Below, piece after piece: positions 23,980 to 36,441 of a stretch of 64,000 bases of DNA. The stretch is from Neodiprion pinetum. Taxonomy: Eukaryota > Arthropoda > Insecta > Hymenoptera > Diprionidae. The stretch lies in contig NC_060235.2 of NCBI RefSeq assembly GCF_021155775.2, positions 36,744,607-36,808,606 of the forward strand, written 5' to 3'. The translations under genes and the position numbers were made by a program. The notes under the pieces are model-generated. The model worked only from the letters and a program-made list of their open reading frames with translations, searched no databases and was not told where the DNA came from. Numbering within the stretch: position 1 is the stretch's first letter; each line of letters begins with the position of its first letter.

Positions 23980-26900
23980 TCAGTAGTAATAGTTCTCCTC
24001 GTAGGACGGTCCTTCCTTCAAAGAATTGTCATCGGACGGCCCTTCCGCCGCGGAATAACCCTGCTGCGAAGCCAGCGCCGCGGCTTTTGCGTAGGCCTGA
24101 AGGTGCGCCGCTTTGGCCTGAGCAACTTCCGGCGTGTCGATCACCCGCCCTTCGTGATCCAGAGGCGCCGGTGGCCCGTGGTATCCAACGGGGGCGGAAT
24201 GCGTGTAGGAAACCTGGATCGGTGTCGCGTATCCCGCGTTTCTTTCCGCCGATCCGCCTCTGTAACCACCCTGGTCTTCGTATCCGCCGTACTGGCTGAC
24301 TATGGAAGCTGCTCGAGCGTGGGCGGCCAGATGAGCGGCCCTGGCGTGGGCGACCTGAGTACGGGAATTGAAGAGACGTGAGTCGTGCGAGTGTTCGGGT
24401 ATTATTTATGGCGTTGGGTAGAACCGCGCGTCCGGATGATTTGATAATCGATCTCTTGTTTGTCGGAAGAATTTTTCGAGCGTGAAATGGAAATTTATTT
24501 CAGGTTTTCTATAAACAGAGTCAATTTTTCATCGCGTATAATGTACTTGGTTGTACACCTTCCGCGATGAATCCATGCGATTATATTTATAATAACTTAT
24601 TATGACGCGGCGTTGTAACGTGTGGGAGAAAAATTCCTTGGTAAGGAATTAGCACGGTTTCACGTGAGGACGGACTTGTACTCACTATGGAACTTACTTT
24701 CACTGTCCCTGAATGAAAGAGACAGACGAGAAAGTGTGAGGTAATGAAATTGGATGTAACGGGAAAATTATATCCTGTATATTCATTCAGCTATTCAGCA
24801 GAATCCATTACCCTTGAGTCTTGAAACCTTAGTAAAGTTGTTGACGGTGAAGATTGATTAGCATAAATCTAGCGTGACCAGCTGTTTGCTGACTTCGCGC
24901 TCCGGGTAACTCGATCGATTATAATTCACTGCTACGATAGCTGATCCCGAGAATCTTTTATGCGTAATAGTTTTGTGTGTGTGAGGAAAACTTGAAGTAT
25001 TTGAAGTTAGAAATACTTTCTCAGATTTTTTGGTTTGAAATTAAGGAAAAGTAAAAAAAATTTCGTCAGAATCGTCTCGATTTCATTAGTTTGCAAAATT
25101 AAATAAACAAAAAATTAACTAAAACAAATTCTCGGTATAGAAATGGAATACTTGAGCACAAAAATAAAACTAGAAAAACGTGCGAATGGAATTTAAAAAA
25201 ATGGTATGCATTTAATTTTATGATTAGCAGATGGAAATAAATGTTGCGACGCCTATTTTCTGACTAACAGAGTAACCTCCGTTCCGGGTTATGATATTAG
25301 TGTTCAGTAGAGCGCATAAAAATGACGTTTTGACAAATCGGTTTTTAAAGTTCAAGTACAAGGCGAGCACGAGTCTGAATTAGCTGGTTCTAAGTTGCAA
25401 CCCACGCGATACTTTCGGACCGTCGCAATTCCTCATTCGATTCCTTATGTGATGCTCGATGTCGGCAAAACAAATTTGGAATAAACAATAATAACGATAA
25501 TTAAAGGTTCCCAGATAATTGGTGCTACATTTTTAAAATAATCGGGAGAAAAAAGAGACTGTAACAAATACGATATTGATTCTTCGCAACCGAAACCCAT
25601 TTCAGACCAGTTAGAAAAACGTTTCTATTCAATCGCTAAACATTCTTTACACGTGTATAAGAAATATGTGAAAAATGGCAGACTTGAAAAATATAATCGT
25701 CTCCACACGAATGCTGACCAAATTTTTCAACCAAATTGTTTGAACCGCTTTCGATAATATCCAGCGAAAAGGTTGACGTTAGAGTCAATAAAAATCCTTC
25801 TTATTAAAATCGATTGAAAATTAAGCTCGATGTATATATACACATATATGTACTTTTTGAATGAAAAAAAAACTCCATCGGGACTGAATGATTGGTTGTC
25901 GATGCATGACATCCCAAAAATGAACCCACTTTTAGCTATAAACCGTCTACTTGCACATCAACACCCCCCCTTAATTCGACTTCTTGTTTCTCACCTCAGG
26001 TGTGTCAACGACGCGTCCATCGTGGGCCAGAGGAGCTGGTGGTCCGTGGTAGCTTTGAGAATAGGGTGCGGAATACGCGGCGGCCTCATAAGCGCTAGGC
26101 TCCTCGTTGTAGTCGTAAACGGGGCCTTGATCGTAGATCTGGTGTCGTCGTGAGGCCCTCGCAGCGGCGGCCGCGTGAGCAGCCAGATGGGCCGCCTTGG
26201 CCTGGGCCACCTCGGGGGTGTCGAGGACCCTTCCGTCGTGGGCCAAGGGTGCGAAGGGTCCCTGGTAGCCGTATCCGGAGGGGGGGGTGACCTGGTATCC
26301 AGGGGTGGCTGCGACGAGGGAAGCGGCGATGGAGAAGATCGCCTGGAAGTACACAACAGTTTCATTTTTGGGTCCCACGCGTGGTGATTCTCCTCGGCGA
26401 CGTACAATGGGACGGTTTTTACAATCCTTTTACGCTACTTTTTTTTTTCTTTTCTTTCATGCCCCTCTCTTTGGTTACGACTACCGTCGCGCACGGTCTC
26501 GCTGTAGTCCAGATTTCCCTCGGCCATATTTCACGCGGTTTGTACCGCCGACCGCAGATGCGAGGTGAAAACCTGCTCAGGTCTTTTTCAAAAGTTTCTT
26601 TCTCTACGTGAGCTGCATAGTCGATTCTCGGAGATGCCTGAACTCCCGGTTGTCGCGATAGCGCTGATCTGTTAGATTTTTGAATTTTTGAATCGCGAAA
26701 TTAAAGGAAGCATTCATCGGATCACGTGGTTAAAGATATGAAGCTTAACGCGATTGAAATAACTGTTGAAGAGTAATAATTGTCGACATTCTTAATCATG
26801 TTATATTTTGATCTGGAATTTATGATCTGAAATTAAGCCCACCAAGAATCGACTTACTTGATCTGTAAAATTGATTTCTGATCATACGGTCTACAGATAT

Positions 26901-27181
26901 TTTTTCTATCGAGCAATGAATTCAATTTCTAACACGAGCACCGTGACTTTTGTACAATTTTAAACATTACTGTATGTATCGGAAGCTCTTTTGAACGAGT
27001 TAATCGAACGCTGTTCTAATCAAGGCGTGCTAAGCTTGTTACTTATCTGCCCTATTATCTAATGCTTTGCGTTAATATTCGATTAGTGTTTTTAGTGCAA
27101 AAACGATTAATTCTTTCACCTATATACTGCGTGGTTTTAATATATCCTTTGTTATAACGCTGCACTTACAAGTAATTTCAT
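23980..27181 (-). CDS. Cuticle protein E, 18-residue-motif family, three exons
   Basis: Three minus-strand exons: 27170-27181 (MKLL, donor GTAAGT), 25995-26342 (after TTCCAG) and 23980-24354 (after TACTCAG), giving 244 residues. The last exon has no ATG of its own, so it is easily missed. It joins at phase 0 within the second motif: exon 2 ends DGRVVDTPE and exon 3 begins [13 protein letters not shown]. The signal peptide is MKLLAIFSIAASLVAAT. Motif 1 reads [19 protein letters not shown] and motif 3 reads [19 protein letters not shown]. The tail is acidic and ends ENYYY, unlike the Trp-ending members. Intron 2 is 1.64 kb. A secreted cuticle structural protein is inferred from the family. Confidence 0.9.
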
Positions 27182-27265
27182 CGCTGCGCTACTAAGACAC
27201 CACAAACGTGAAACCTTATAGGACTTGGATCGGATAGGAGTGCGCTGGGGACGAGAGAGCCGTCG

Positions 27266-27273
27266 CTTTTATA
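27266..27273 (-). promoter_or_regulatory. TATA box of gene E
   Basis: TATAAAAG, 92 bp upstream of the gene E ATG, the same distance as in gene G. The GCGAGTACTGG box is not clearly present. Confidence 0.7.
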
Positions 27274-30200
27274 GCACCTCAAGTTGGCCTCACCACTACA
27301 ACAACGTTATAACTCTATCGCCACGCCCAGAAAAATACTCTAATTACCTGGTTATTTCCTAGATCGTAATTGGTCGGCCCTTTGCCGTTCATCTTCAACT
27401 CTGGAAAAAAAAAAAAATTACGCAGCAGTGTTAACGATTCAAAAAATACTTTCATCCCTGCGGTTAGGAAGTTCACGTGTGCACAATGCGGCCCCTCATA
27501 CTTGCAGAAATTATTCTTAAGTTACTTGATGCTATATCCTCATGCTAATTCGACTATCGAGGAACGCCTACGTTATTTTTTGCTCTGATTTATCCGTCGC
27601 TCGAAGCAACGAAAATCAATTAATTTTTTATCCATCTTTTGGCACCGAGGTTTATAAACAGTTTGGTTAAATTACATCGCAATAGTTACTCGTCTCGAGT
27701 ACCTACGCAGAACATTTCAAAGCATTGAAACTGCAGTGATATTTTTCGTGCAATTAAATGTTGAAAAAGGCAATAGTCGAAATGTAACTTGTGCTGGAAC
27801 CGAATTGTTGAATAATCTTTTCCAAACTGAAACCCGATTCTAAAGTCGTTGACTTTCAACATGATTCGTATTCCCGAAAACCTGGAAACGGAATAATTCA
27901 AATATCTTTCTGTTTTATTTGTAGGTTTTTTGGTTTTCATTTTTTTCTGTTCTTACAGACTTTATCTTTTGCGATATCTCCTAGAAGCCCAGATGATCGC
28001 GAATAAAATATGTCAGGGACATTATGCTGCAGTGTTAATAAATGGCACAGTTTGTACATGGGCCCTTTTGTTGCCAAGCCGCAAAATATTATACCTACTA
28101 CGCATCTATAAGCAATAGTCATAGATCAGAGAAGTTGCTCAAGGCAGTCTTCTTTCCGTCCGATACCCACGTGAAGAAAATCCGCGAGAAAAGAACGACA
28201 CTGCAACTCGTAGGAGGTGTTGCGTAAAACGTGTAAGAAATTGTGGGTTTCGGATCTGCAAACTTTTTCCGATTATACTTTTATCGCATAAGAATCGATT
28301 CTTATTCGTACTCGCAATTTTATTTTGTTTTAAAATGCATCGACGTGCTTTCCCTCATAAACGCAGCGCATTTTTCTTTTCTAATTAATTACCCTTTGTA
28401 ATATTCGCACAGTTGTTGTAACTTCACATTGCATCAGATTGCGAAAATTCATGTAAGTACGCTCCACGTGTGGTCACGCACATGATTTGCTTGCTACCAA
28501 GTTTCTACTCGTTCTATAATTGTTCTTTAATTGTTGGCGAATTCGTCTCGTTGCGAATTGTCAATAAATTTGACGAATCATCGAATAAGGGACGGATTCG
28601 TGAACTTTGACCTGGCGTCAATCTCGATCGGCGAACACCTCGTCCACCTTCCTGGCAGGCCACAGCAGGTGTTATTGTTCTTGTGCGGTGTTCGTGGCCG
28701 CGGATGAGGCAAGGACGCGGTTCGGTTGTGGCATGCACCGTTATTACCATTTGGAATTGAAATGTGGTGAGGACGGCTCAGGTTCAACATGCGTGACGCG
28801 AGTGACGTAAGGTGCTGGTGCGGTAATTTGCGTCATCAAAACACGCGGGTTATTTCACCCGAACGGAAAACAATATCAAATTAGACAGAGAGAAAAAAAA
28901 AAAAACAGTTCCCTGTGATCATAACGGTTAATCGTTATTCATTTTTCGACTAATTTCTATTGTCTTGAGCTCGAACATCGTTCGAAGAATTTAATAATTT
29001 AATAAGCAGCGACACTTCTGTTTACAGATTTTTCAAACGACGCAATTAACCTGGGTGCAAAATGTTCAATGATACGATTAGGATTGCACATTTGCGTCTC
29101 GATTTACAAATCATAATATTTTTTTATATTTCAATATTGCACGCGCATGATTAGCGACTGTAATGGAGTGTCGAACCGCGACGATGCGGTTTTCGGGATT
29201 GTTTCCTTGTTCGTACAAAGTTACAAAACTGCAGATAAATCGGGCTCTCTGTTTTCGAAACAGGACAGGGTACATTTTCTCATTCCTTCAGCCTGAACGC
29301 ATGATATTATCTACTTATTTGACGTTTGTCAATTTTTCATAAAAATTGTACAGGTGTGACCGAACGTTTCTGCAAATTGCAAGCCTGTCACCTACAACCA
29401 TGCAAATTAGACGAGGCCTAGACTTCGCGTGTTAATTAATCCCCGCGTCTCGTTGTCGAATCTCTAACGTCGCAACACCTGTAATTCGAATAAAAATTTT
29501 CTCGACCACGTCGGTCGGCAAGCGATAGTTGCACAACGGGGTATAACGTTTGGGTCATGCCGACAACGGCGTTAACGAATCTAAACCTCACGTTGCTCGG
29601 GTGCCTGAATTAACGCGTTCACCGATCGGCCGATCATATATTTTACGTGACTCAAACATTATATCTAGTGCTTCGTATTACACTTTTCGCCGCCGCCTCT
29701 CACTCGTGTCTATGAATTTTAGAAATCCCTTGATCACCGAAAACGACGATCACCTCGGCCAAAAATCTGGACCACGGTGATCTTAAGCCACTAATTTGAA
29801 TGGGCGGACCTCGCCTCGACTTCAGTCGGTTGCCATTCCTCGTAACCTGTAAGTTGATTCGCCTATCTCTTGTAATTTCGATTGCACTATACTCATGCAC
29901 TGCTCAAAAGCCTCGTGAGATTGTTTATGCATCGCGGTTTCAGATCTTTCCGTCGACGAGGCTTGGCCGGCTGTTACTTTTCACGACCTTTCAAATGCAG
30001 ATCGACTCCACCTCGTGGATCGGGTAAGGGGTGTCCCGTTGAAATAGATCCACTCGAGCATATCTCGAGTCCTGTTTATGGTATTACGATAATTCCCCGA
30101 CCACGCGTCGTCGGGTTTCAAAGCGCAAACGCGATGGTAACTCGATACTCATCAGCAATTGCTCGCACACGGATAATCCAATGATTAATTACCTGCGGCT

Positions 30201-32042
30201 ACCGTTAAGTCAGCCTAATTTCGTCTCGGATGCTTTCTACAAGCGGTTGCCAGAAACTTGGAAAATCATAAATGTCGCATAATTATATTGCGTTTTGTGT
30301 AAGGCGAATCAAAGCCAAAGGGGAACGCCGCGGAATAAAAGAATCCGATGTTCCGTTCTCCGGCATTTCTTCTCACGTCGTCATCTCGATGACCTGTTTC
30401 GTAAGATTAATTCTCGACAGCAAATTCACGTAATATTATAATATATTAAAAACAATCGCGATGTGAGGCGTGTAGTGTTGTAATATATGAATTCCAAAGA
30501 TTCGCGATACAGATCGGTAATTTGAGATTTTTGCTCCTAATTTCTTCTCCTTTTTTTTTCCTCAACGTTTTACGATGGCCTCGCCAGTGACCAGCTCCCC
30601 TGATTTGAACCACGGTTACGTCATTCTTATACCTAAACCTACGAGGCAACAAAACTGGAGAAAAAAAGCTTCGCGCGCCGCGCGTGTTGCCGCGAAAAAA
30701 AGTTGACAAAACTTTCGTGTAATTTTATTATCCTTCTATCGAGTTATGTGAACGGTAATTACGTCATACCTTCACAACGTCGAGTCGATGGATAGTGGCG
30801 GAAGTGGAAAAAAGGCAATTCCAACTACTTGTTTACGGGGTTCGCGTCCAGGTAAAATTTTCACAGCTCTGAGAAAGAAATTAAACAAACATCAAGATTG
30901 TCTGTAACCCTGATATTGAGAGGCGGATTTATAAAGATGCCGCCTATACCCTGTTGTTAAAATTCCTCCTCATTAGTGGCGCTTCTGACGAATTACGGCC
31001 GTTAGATCTCAGACGCGAGTCGCTGCAACGGTCCGCGATGTCTACACCGGGTGAAAACGCGTCGTGATCTCTATGATCTCTTGAGTTACACTTACCGCAA
31101 TCCGCGACAAAATCAAATCGAGGCTAGCCTGTGGTCTATGAGTAATACCTGCCCGCTTCTCGGACTACGTACCAGCCTTCGGTCAACCGTCTGCTATTAT
31201 TTCTTCAATTTTATCAATTTCCACCAGGCTACAGGCCTCGGTAATATAACATTCGCACATTGAATTGATGAGGAATTCAAAAACACGATGAAAGCAGAGC
31301 TTGATTCGCTAACTATACTCGTAGACATTAAAATTGCTTTTGGATCGAGCCACGTTATGTAAATATGTATGCAATGTGAGCAATCGTGTAATTACTCAAT
31401 TTATATGTGTGAAATTAAGATCGCGCGAATAAAATCACACCCATACGATGGTTTTTTATGGCGAAAAAGTGCAGAATATCGTTCACTCTGTCAAACTTTT
31501 ACGACAAACTTCCGCAACCCTTTAATGCAGAGAGTAAATTCGGAGCAAAGTGTCCGTTTCTAGAAACGCAGGGTGATCCTGACCCTGGACGGTCTGGTTT
31601 TTAGTACAGTAACGAATTCCTAGATTGATTTTTTAGAACTTGATGATTGAACAAGTGTCAAGTGCTTGTTAACATTTTTGGCAAAAAGATCGGGATTATA
31701 GCGAATAGCTGCCAATCAGTTTATTACCGTGAGTAAGAATTGAGACAATTGATCGTTAGTACCAGGCTGAACAAACGCACGGGATGATTACATCACGTTT
31801 CCATTGGGAAACAGAATTATTTGGCGGTTTGTTTGATACGGGCTGGAGTACAATTGCGCAACGGTTCAGGGATTAGAAAACGTGGGTGGTGCATATCTCG
31901 ATTGTTACAATGGGAAATTTGTATATAAAACAATTTATTGGCCTAGCGTTATTTACAGTACGTCGATTATTCGCGGGGCGTTATATGCCGGTTCTTCACT
32001 CCCCGTTGTCTCCTCCCCCTCCTTACTCTTCCTTTTATCACT
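27274..32042. other. Intergenic between genes E and F
   Basis: About 4.8 kb of mixed composition. Reading frames are short and unlike the cuticle genes in codon use. No RNA gene, mobile-element protein or further motif copy was recognised. The right end is the 3' flank of gene F, with AATAAA on the minus strand at 31934-31939. Confidence 0.5.
31934..31939 (-). terminator. Candidate polyadenylation signal of gene F
   Basis: AATAAA on the minus strand, about 105 bp beyond the gene F stop codon, a distance similar to that of gene B. Confidence 0.55.
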
Positions 32043-35011
32043 TTACCAATGTGGTTGGTATCCCTGGGCCGATTGGAAGGCCCTCTGTGGCTGCTGGTAG
32101 GCCTGCTGGGGCTGGTAAGAAGCTTGTTGGGGCTGGTACGAGGTCGCCGCAGCGTGAGCTGCAAGGTGAGCTGCCGTGGCCTGAGCCACTTCCGGTGTCT
32201 CGACGACGCGACCGTCCCTGTCAGTCGGGGCTGGGGCGTCGTAACGGATCGGAGAAGAGGCTGCTGGGGCTGCAGCGTAGCCTCGGGCACCCTGAGAGTA
32301 GGGTCCGGGTCCGGCGTAGGACCTCACGTTGGGGGCGGCGTTGTACTGGGGAGCGGCTGGGGCGCTGTACCTTTGGGGAGCGGCTGCGTATTCTGAAGAG
32401 GAAGGCAAGGTGAGAAAATGAGATGAATAAGAGGCTCGTTGAATGAGTTTTTTTCTGTTTTTGTTTCAACTGTTCGAGCTCATCTGCCTTAGAGACGTCC
32501 AGAGTATCGTGAAAAACTCGAGAGATAGATTGATCGTGAGTTTGGCGTTCCAAAATATCGATTGAACATCGGAGGTTTGAAGTACGATAACAAATCACTT
32601 CTTTATAGAGGAATTACGGACGCGTTTAAAAACTTATTTATCTGGAACTCTATTGATCGAGACCGTTTGTAGAAACCGGTTTCACCTCGCTGTTGCGTCA
32701 GTCGTTCGTTTCGCGGTTCTGAAACGTTACCCGCTGAGACGTCAGTCGGCGTACGCACACCATAATCCTGACCTACGAGGTCGCTAGAAGTCTCATTCGC
32801 GACTTGGTGATCCTCAAGCTAAGTAACTCCCTACTCCCTACTGTGACCAAAGCTCTGTGAAAATTAAGAAATCAAGTTCGGTCCGACTTCCTGTTCTTTC
32901 CGTCAAAATAAAGAAAACGAACGGGACCTCAGCCACTCCATCTCCCGCGCATTACTCACCCTGGCCATTGTAGTCCTCGGCTCCACCGTATTTGTAGGCG
33001 CGTGCCTCGGCCTCGGCGAGCTGAGCAAGACGGGCAGACTTAAGGGCGGCAACCTCCGGGGTGTCGATCACGGTTCCATCCTCAGCGAGGGGCGCTGGGA
33101 CGAAGGCGGACTTGGTAGCCGGGGCGTTGTAGGCCTTGGGGGCCGAGTAACTCGGGCCGTTGTACTGCTGGGGTGCCGAGTAGGCCTGGGGTGCGGGGGC
33201 GGCGTAAGAGGGTGCGGGACTCGCGTAGACGGGGGCCGGGCTGGCGTAAGCTGGCCGAGAGTAGGGGGCGGGTGTCGGGCCGGCGGCGTAGGCGCCGAGA
33301 CCCTGGGAAGCGTAGCCACCCTGGACGCCCTGCTGGTGGGCCTTCTCCTCGGCGGCGCGAGCCGCGGCTCTGGCGTACTCCGCGAAGTGAGCCGCCTTGG
33401 CCTGCGCCACCTCCGGGGTGTCGATCACGCTTCCATCCTCACCGACCGGCGCCGGTGGCGCGTACTGCACGGCGCCTCCCGCAGGTCCGACACCGTGGCC
33501 TCCGTAGGCCGGTGATCCGGAGTATCCTGCGCTGCACGAGGAGGCCAGAGCCACGAGGACGATCTGCGAACGGACAATGGTCGAATGGTTACAACGCGCG
33601 ATTCGTAATCTGGGCGAAATATGCACTCTGTTCGGAGAAAACTGGGTCCGATTGGCCTTGGTATCGCGGGACCAAGGTGCTCTGGTTAACACGGACAAAA
33701 GTTACAGTCGTCTCAGGCATGACTAGGTGAAAATAACTGGGTCTTGTCGTGATTTGCAGGTTCTGTACTACGGGCTGTACTGGTTAACAGGTACGCTGTG
33801 GATGTCACAGGGTTTTACCATGCACACCATCGTCCAGTCTAATATTAAATTCTGTACGTCTCGAGTGTCTTGCGAGGGGAAAAGATGAGGTGTTTTGGAG
33901 ACCGTGGAACGCGGAAGGCGATCAAAACGGACAGTGAATTTCCCGAGTATGTGTACGTGTGTGCCTGGACGAGTATAAATTTTTATTTGTGTCGTTGTTG
34001 ATTTGCCGCGATCGGTTTTGACGTTTCAAGGCAACCAGGATGTCGGTGATTTCGCTGTCTAGTCTCGGCATATCGTTGTCCGTAGATGGGAGAGTGGCGC
34101 CAAAGCAGTCACGGACTCACACTTGTTAACTGTCCGCTATACCTTGATCGATGATCGAGGAGAGATCGGACTGAATCGAAGTAGAGAGCGTTGCACCTCG
34201 ATCAATTGGATCCTCGTTGTGCAACGATGGACTCACACTGGCGCCGTGACATTGTCGTTCGAAGAATACTAATTTGCCGAGGTGAACGCAGCATTTTTTT
34301 CACGTAACACAGGATTTTACGAAACCATCAAAGAGATCCCACGTAGCGAATATCAGAAACGATAATATGAAGCGATAATTCGAATAGCTGGGGTTCGATT
34401 ATGACAGAAATTGACAGCTTCAGCGAAGGCTGACAAAATCTGCAGACCCTCGTTTAGCTTGGGTGCAGCGCATATTGACGAAACGATGCGTAAATAGGTA
34501 CCTACACAGTGAAATTGCTTTGAATCCGTATCGAGTTTCACAGTAAAACCGTTCCAAGTCTAACGATCTGGATAGGTCATGAGAACGCGTCCGTCAGTGA
34601 AATGAAATAATACGGGTGTGGAAGCACGGAAGAGAAAGACCAGATGATCTTTCGGAATTGGAAGAGTGGGCGCGTTCGTGCAGCAGGCATCGCAAGTGCA
34701 AACGGTGCGGTGCAGCGGCAAGAAATTGCTCGCGAAATATCAGAGGTTAAAATTAGCCCTCGCATGAATAACGAGTAAGAAGTCGGTGCTGTTATCAGTT
34801 CACCTTGAAGCGAGGTGGAAAAGCTTGACCAGCAACGACGAATCACTGTGACAGTTAAATCGGGGCGACGAAAGGTGTGAGGGGCAGGGCGGTTTCCAGG
34901 TTTAGCGATAAGTGGAGGGGGGAGGGGGGGGGGGGGATGGTGACGCTGTGAGAGGCGGGCAACACCTTTCACTTTCCTTTGTTTCTTAAGGCGACTTACC
35001 AGACGGTTCAT
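32043..35011 (-). CDS. Cuticle protein F, 18-residue-motif family, large three-exon member
   Basis: Exons 35000-35011 (MNRL, donor GTAAGT), 32960-33563 (after GCAG) and 32043-32392 (after CCTCTTCAG) join in frame to 321 residues, the longest in the cluster. Exon 2 ends at phase 1 before GTGAGT; exon 3 supplies the other two bases of a Glu codon. The signal peptide is [17 protein letters not shown]. Motif copies lie near residues 46-66 ([19 protein letters not shown]), 166-185 ([19 protein letters not shown]) and 265-284 ([19 protein letters not shown]). The spacers differ from other members: Tyr/Ala/Pro/Ser-rich, with repeated YASPAP-like and YQPQQ-like units, resembling resilin-like or low-complexity cuticle linkers. 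It ends QPHW. The 1.4-kb intron 1 carries a G-run near 34925. Its different spacers suggest a distinct mechanical property; that is inference. Confidence 0.9.
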
Positions 35012-35065
35012 GGTGACGGTTACTTGGCGTGTACTGTACTTGGGGAATGGTACTGCAATCTGAAT

Positions 35066-35147
35066 AGCGCTGCTGGCGGCCAGTACTCGCTATCTCTCCT
35101 CTCGATTCCGTCTGTGTTCATGGAGGACGGTGAGAGTTCCTTTTATA
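35066..35147 (-). promoter_or_regulatory. Core promoter of gene F: TATA box and GCGAGTACTGG box
   Basis: TATAAAAG at 35147-35140, 136 bp before the ATG. GCGAGTACTGG starts at 35090, 57 bp downstream of the TATA start, followed by CAGCAGCGC. Confidence 0.7.
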
Positions 35148-36404
35148 CGTGGCCCCCTCCCGCACATATAGCGATCGGCAAATCGGTTCCCGATGGAAAA
35201 GGACCACGCCCGCACCCCAATGTTAACCCGGCTCTGCCTCGCTTCGATTCGCTTCGCTTCGGTGCGCCTCGACTTCAACGGCCCCAAGTACGACCTTGAC
35301 ATTTGCCCGACGACGAGGCGGTCGTTACTTCTGGCCTCTGACGCTGGACCTCGGCGAAGCCCTGCGGCACCTTGCCTTATCTACCTCCACGTACGATGCA
35401 CGGCACGCGTGTGTATCTCTGGCTGCTACTTGTGGTGGTCAATCGCGAATTATCACGATATCCTAACGACCCGGGATCTGCATAAGGCATTCGACCACCG
35501 GCGTCGAGGTAAGCCGGGAATGAAGCAATGCGATCCTTCGGCTACCTCGTCTAAAGTTCAGGAGAGGAAACAAAGACGTTGAACAAAGGCAATGCGTTAG
35601 AATCGAACCAGTTTCAACTCGTACGTGAACTTCTTCAGTGGTTATATTCTGCCGGATGAAACACTCGCTGACGGTTTTTCGCACGATCGGTGGGAAGTAA
35701 AGCTTCCGCGTGTCATATCCACGTTTCTGCCTGACGGAGATGTCGATTTCGAGAGAAATAAGGAAAAAAAAAAAAAAAAAATGGTACAGATGCTGAACCA
35801 AAGCGGTAACGCAGGCGGATACTGCCTGTGACTGACAATGTCGATTTGTTATCTGATTCGATCTCGGCATATATAGGATATATTTTTACTCGTTGAAAAG
35901 CACATTGTCTCTACGGCAAGTCTTGCTTATCCTTATCATATTGGCAATCGGTACAACAATTGGTCGGGTGTAATTGTGATTGGTGACCCGCGTTGAGTAG
36001 ATCGAATTAAGCGCACCCACGTGTATCTGTACGATACGTCATTCGATAAAACGTAGTGGTTTGAAAATTTAGTCAAGCGAATTGGGTTGATGGTTGGGTA
36101 CCTACCTACTTACACTTTTATTATAGCACATTACGCTTTTTTCTAATTAGATCGTTGAAATTCCGCAAGATGCCGTAATTCTTTTTGAATCTAGGTGAGT
36201 CGCGTTATGTCACACGCCACAGAGTTGGGAAACATTATATTTTTCAGAGGTGTAGAGGTTTTGACCGTGTTGTAATTCGCACGACCTGAACTCATGTTTC
36301 CTCGTTTTATTAAGGAGCGCGATACGCACGCTGAGGCAACATTCTTGTTTCAATCTCTTGTTCGTGTTTTTTTTTTTTCTCGATCCCCGTCGACGTTTTG
36401 CAAC

Positions 36405-36441
36405 GGTCCTCTGCAACTTTCTCAGAAAGTTGCAGAGGACC
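36405..36441. repeat. Perfect 37-bp inverted repeat (18-bp arms, 1-base centre)
   Basis: The arm at 36405-36422 (GGTCCTCTGCAACTTTCT) is exactly reverse-complemented at 36424-36441 around a single C. Homology stops abruptly at both ends. There is no T tail or gene next to it that would make it a terminator. Confidence 0.9.

Noticed and set aside
32952..33698. 33-kb frame as a complete separate gene ending at 32952
   Set aside because: The apparent stop lies inside a GTGAGT donor, and the exon joins in phase to 32392-32043. The apparent start region is intron 1; the true start is at 35011.
35463..35870. 135-codon minus-strand frame upstream of gene F
   Set aside because: Low-complexity F run from a poly-A tract, no motif, and located in the promoter-side flank.
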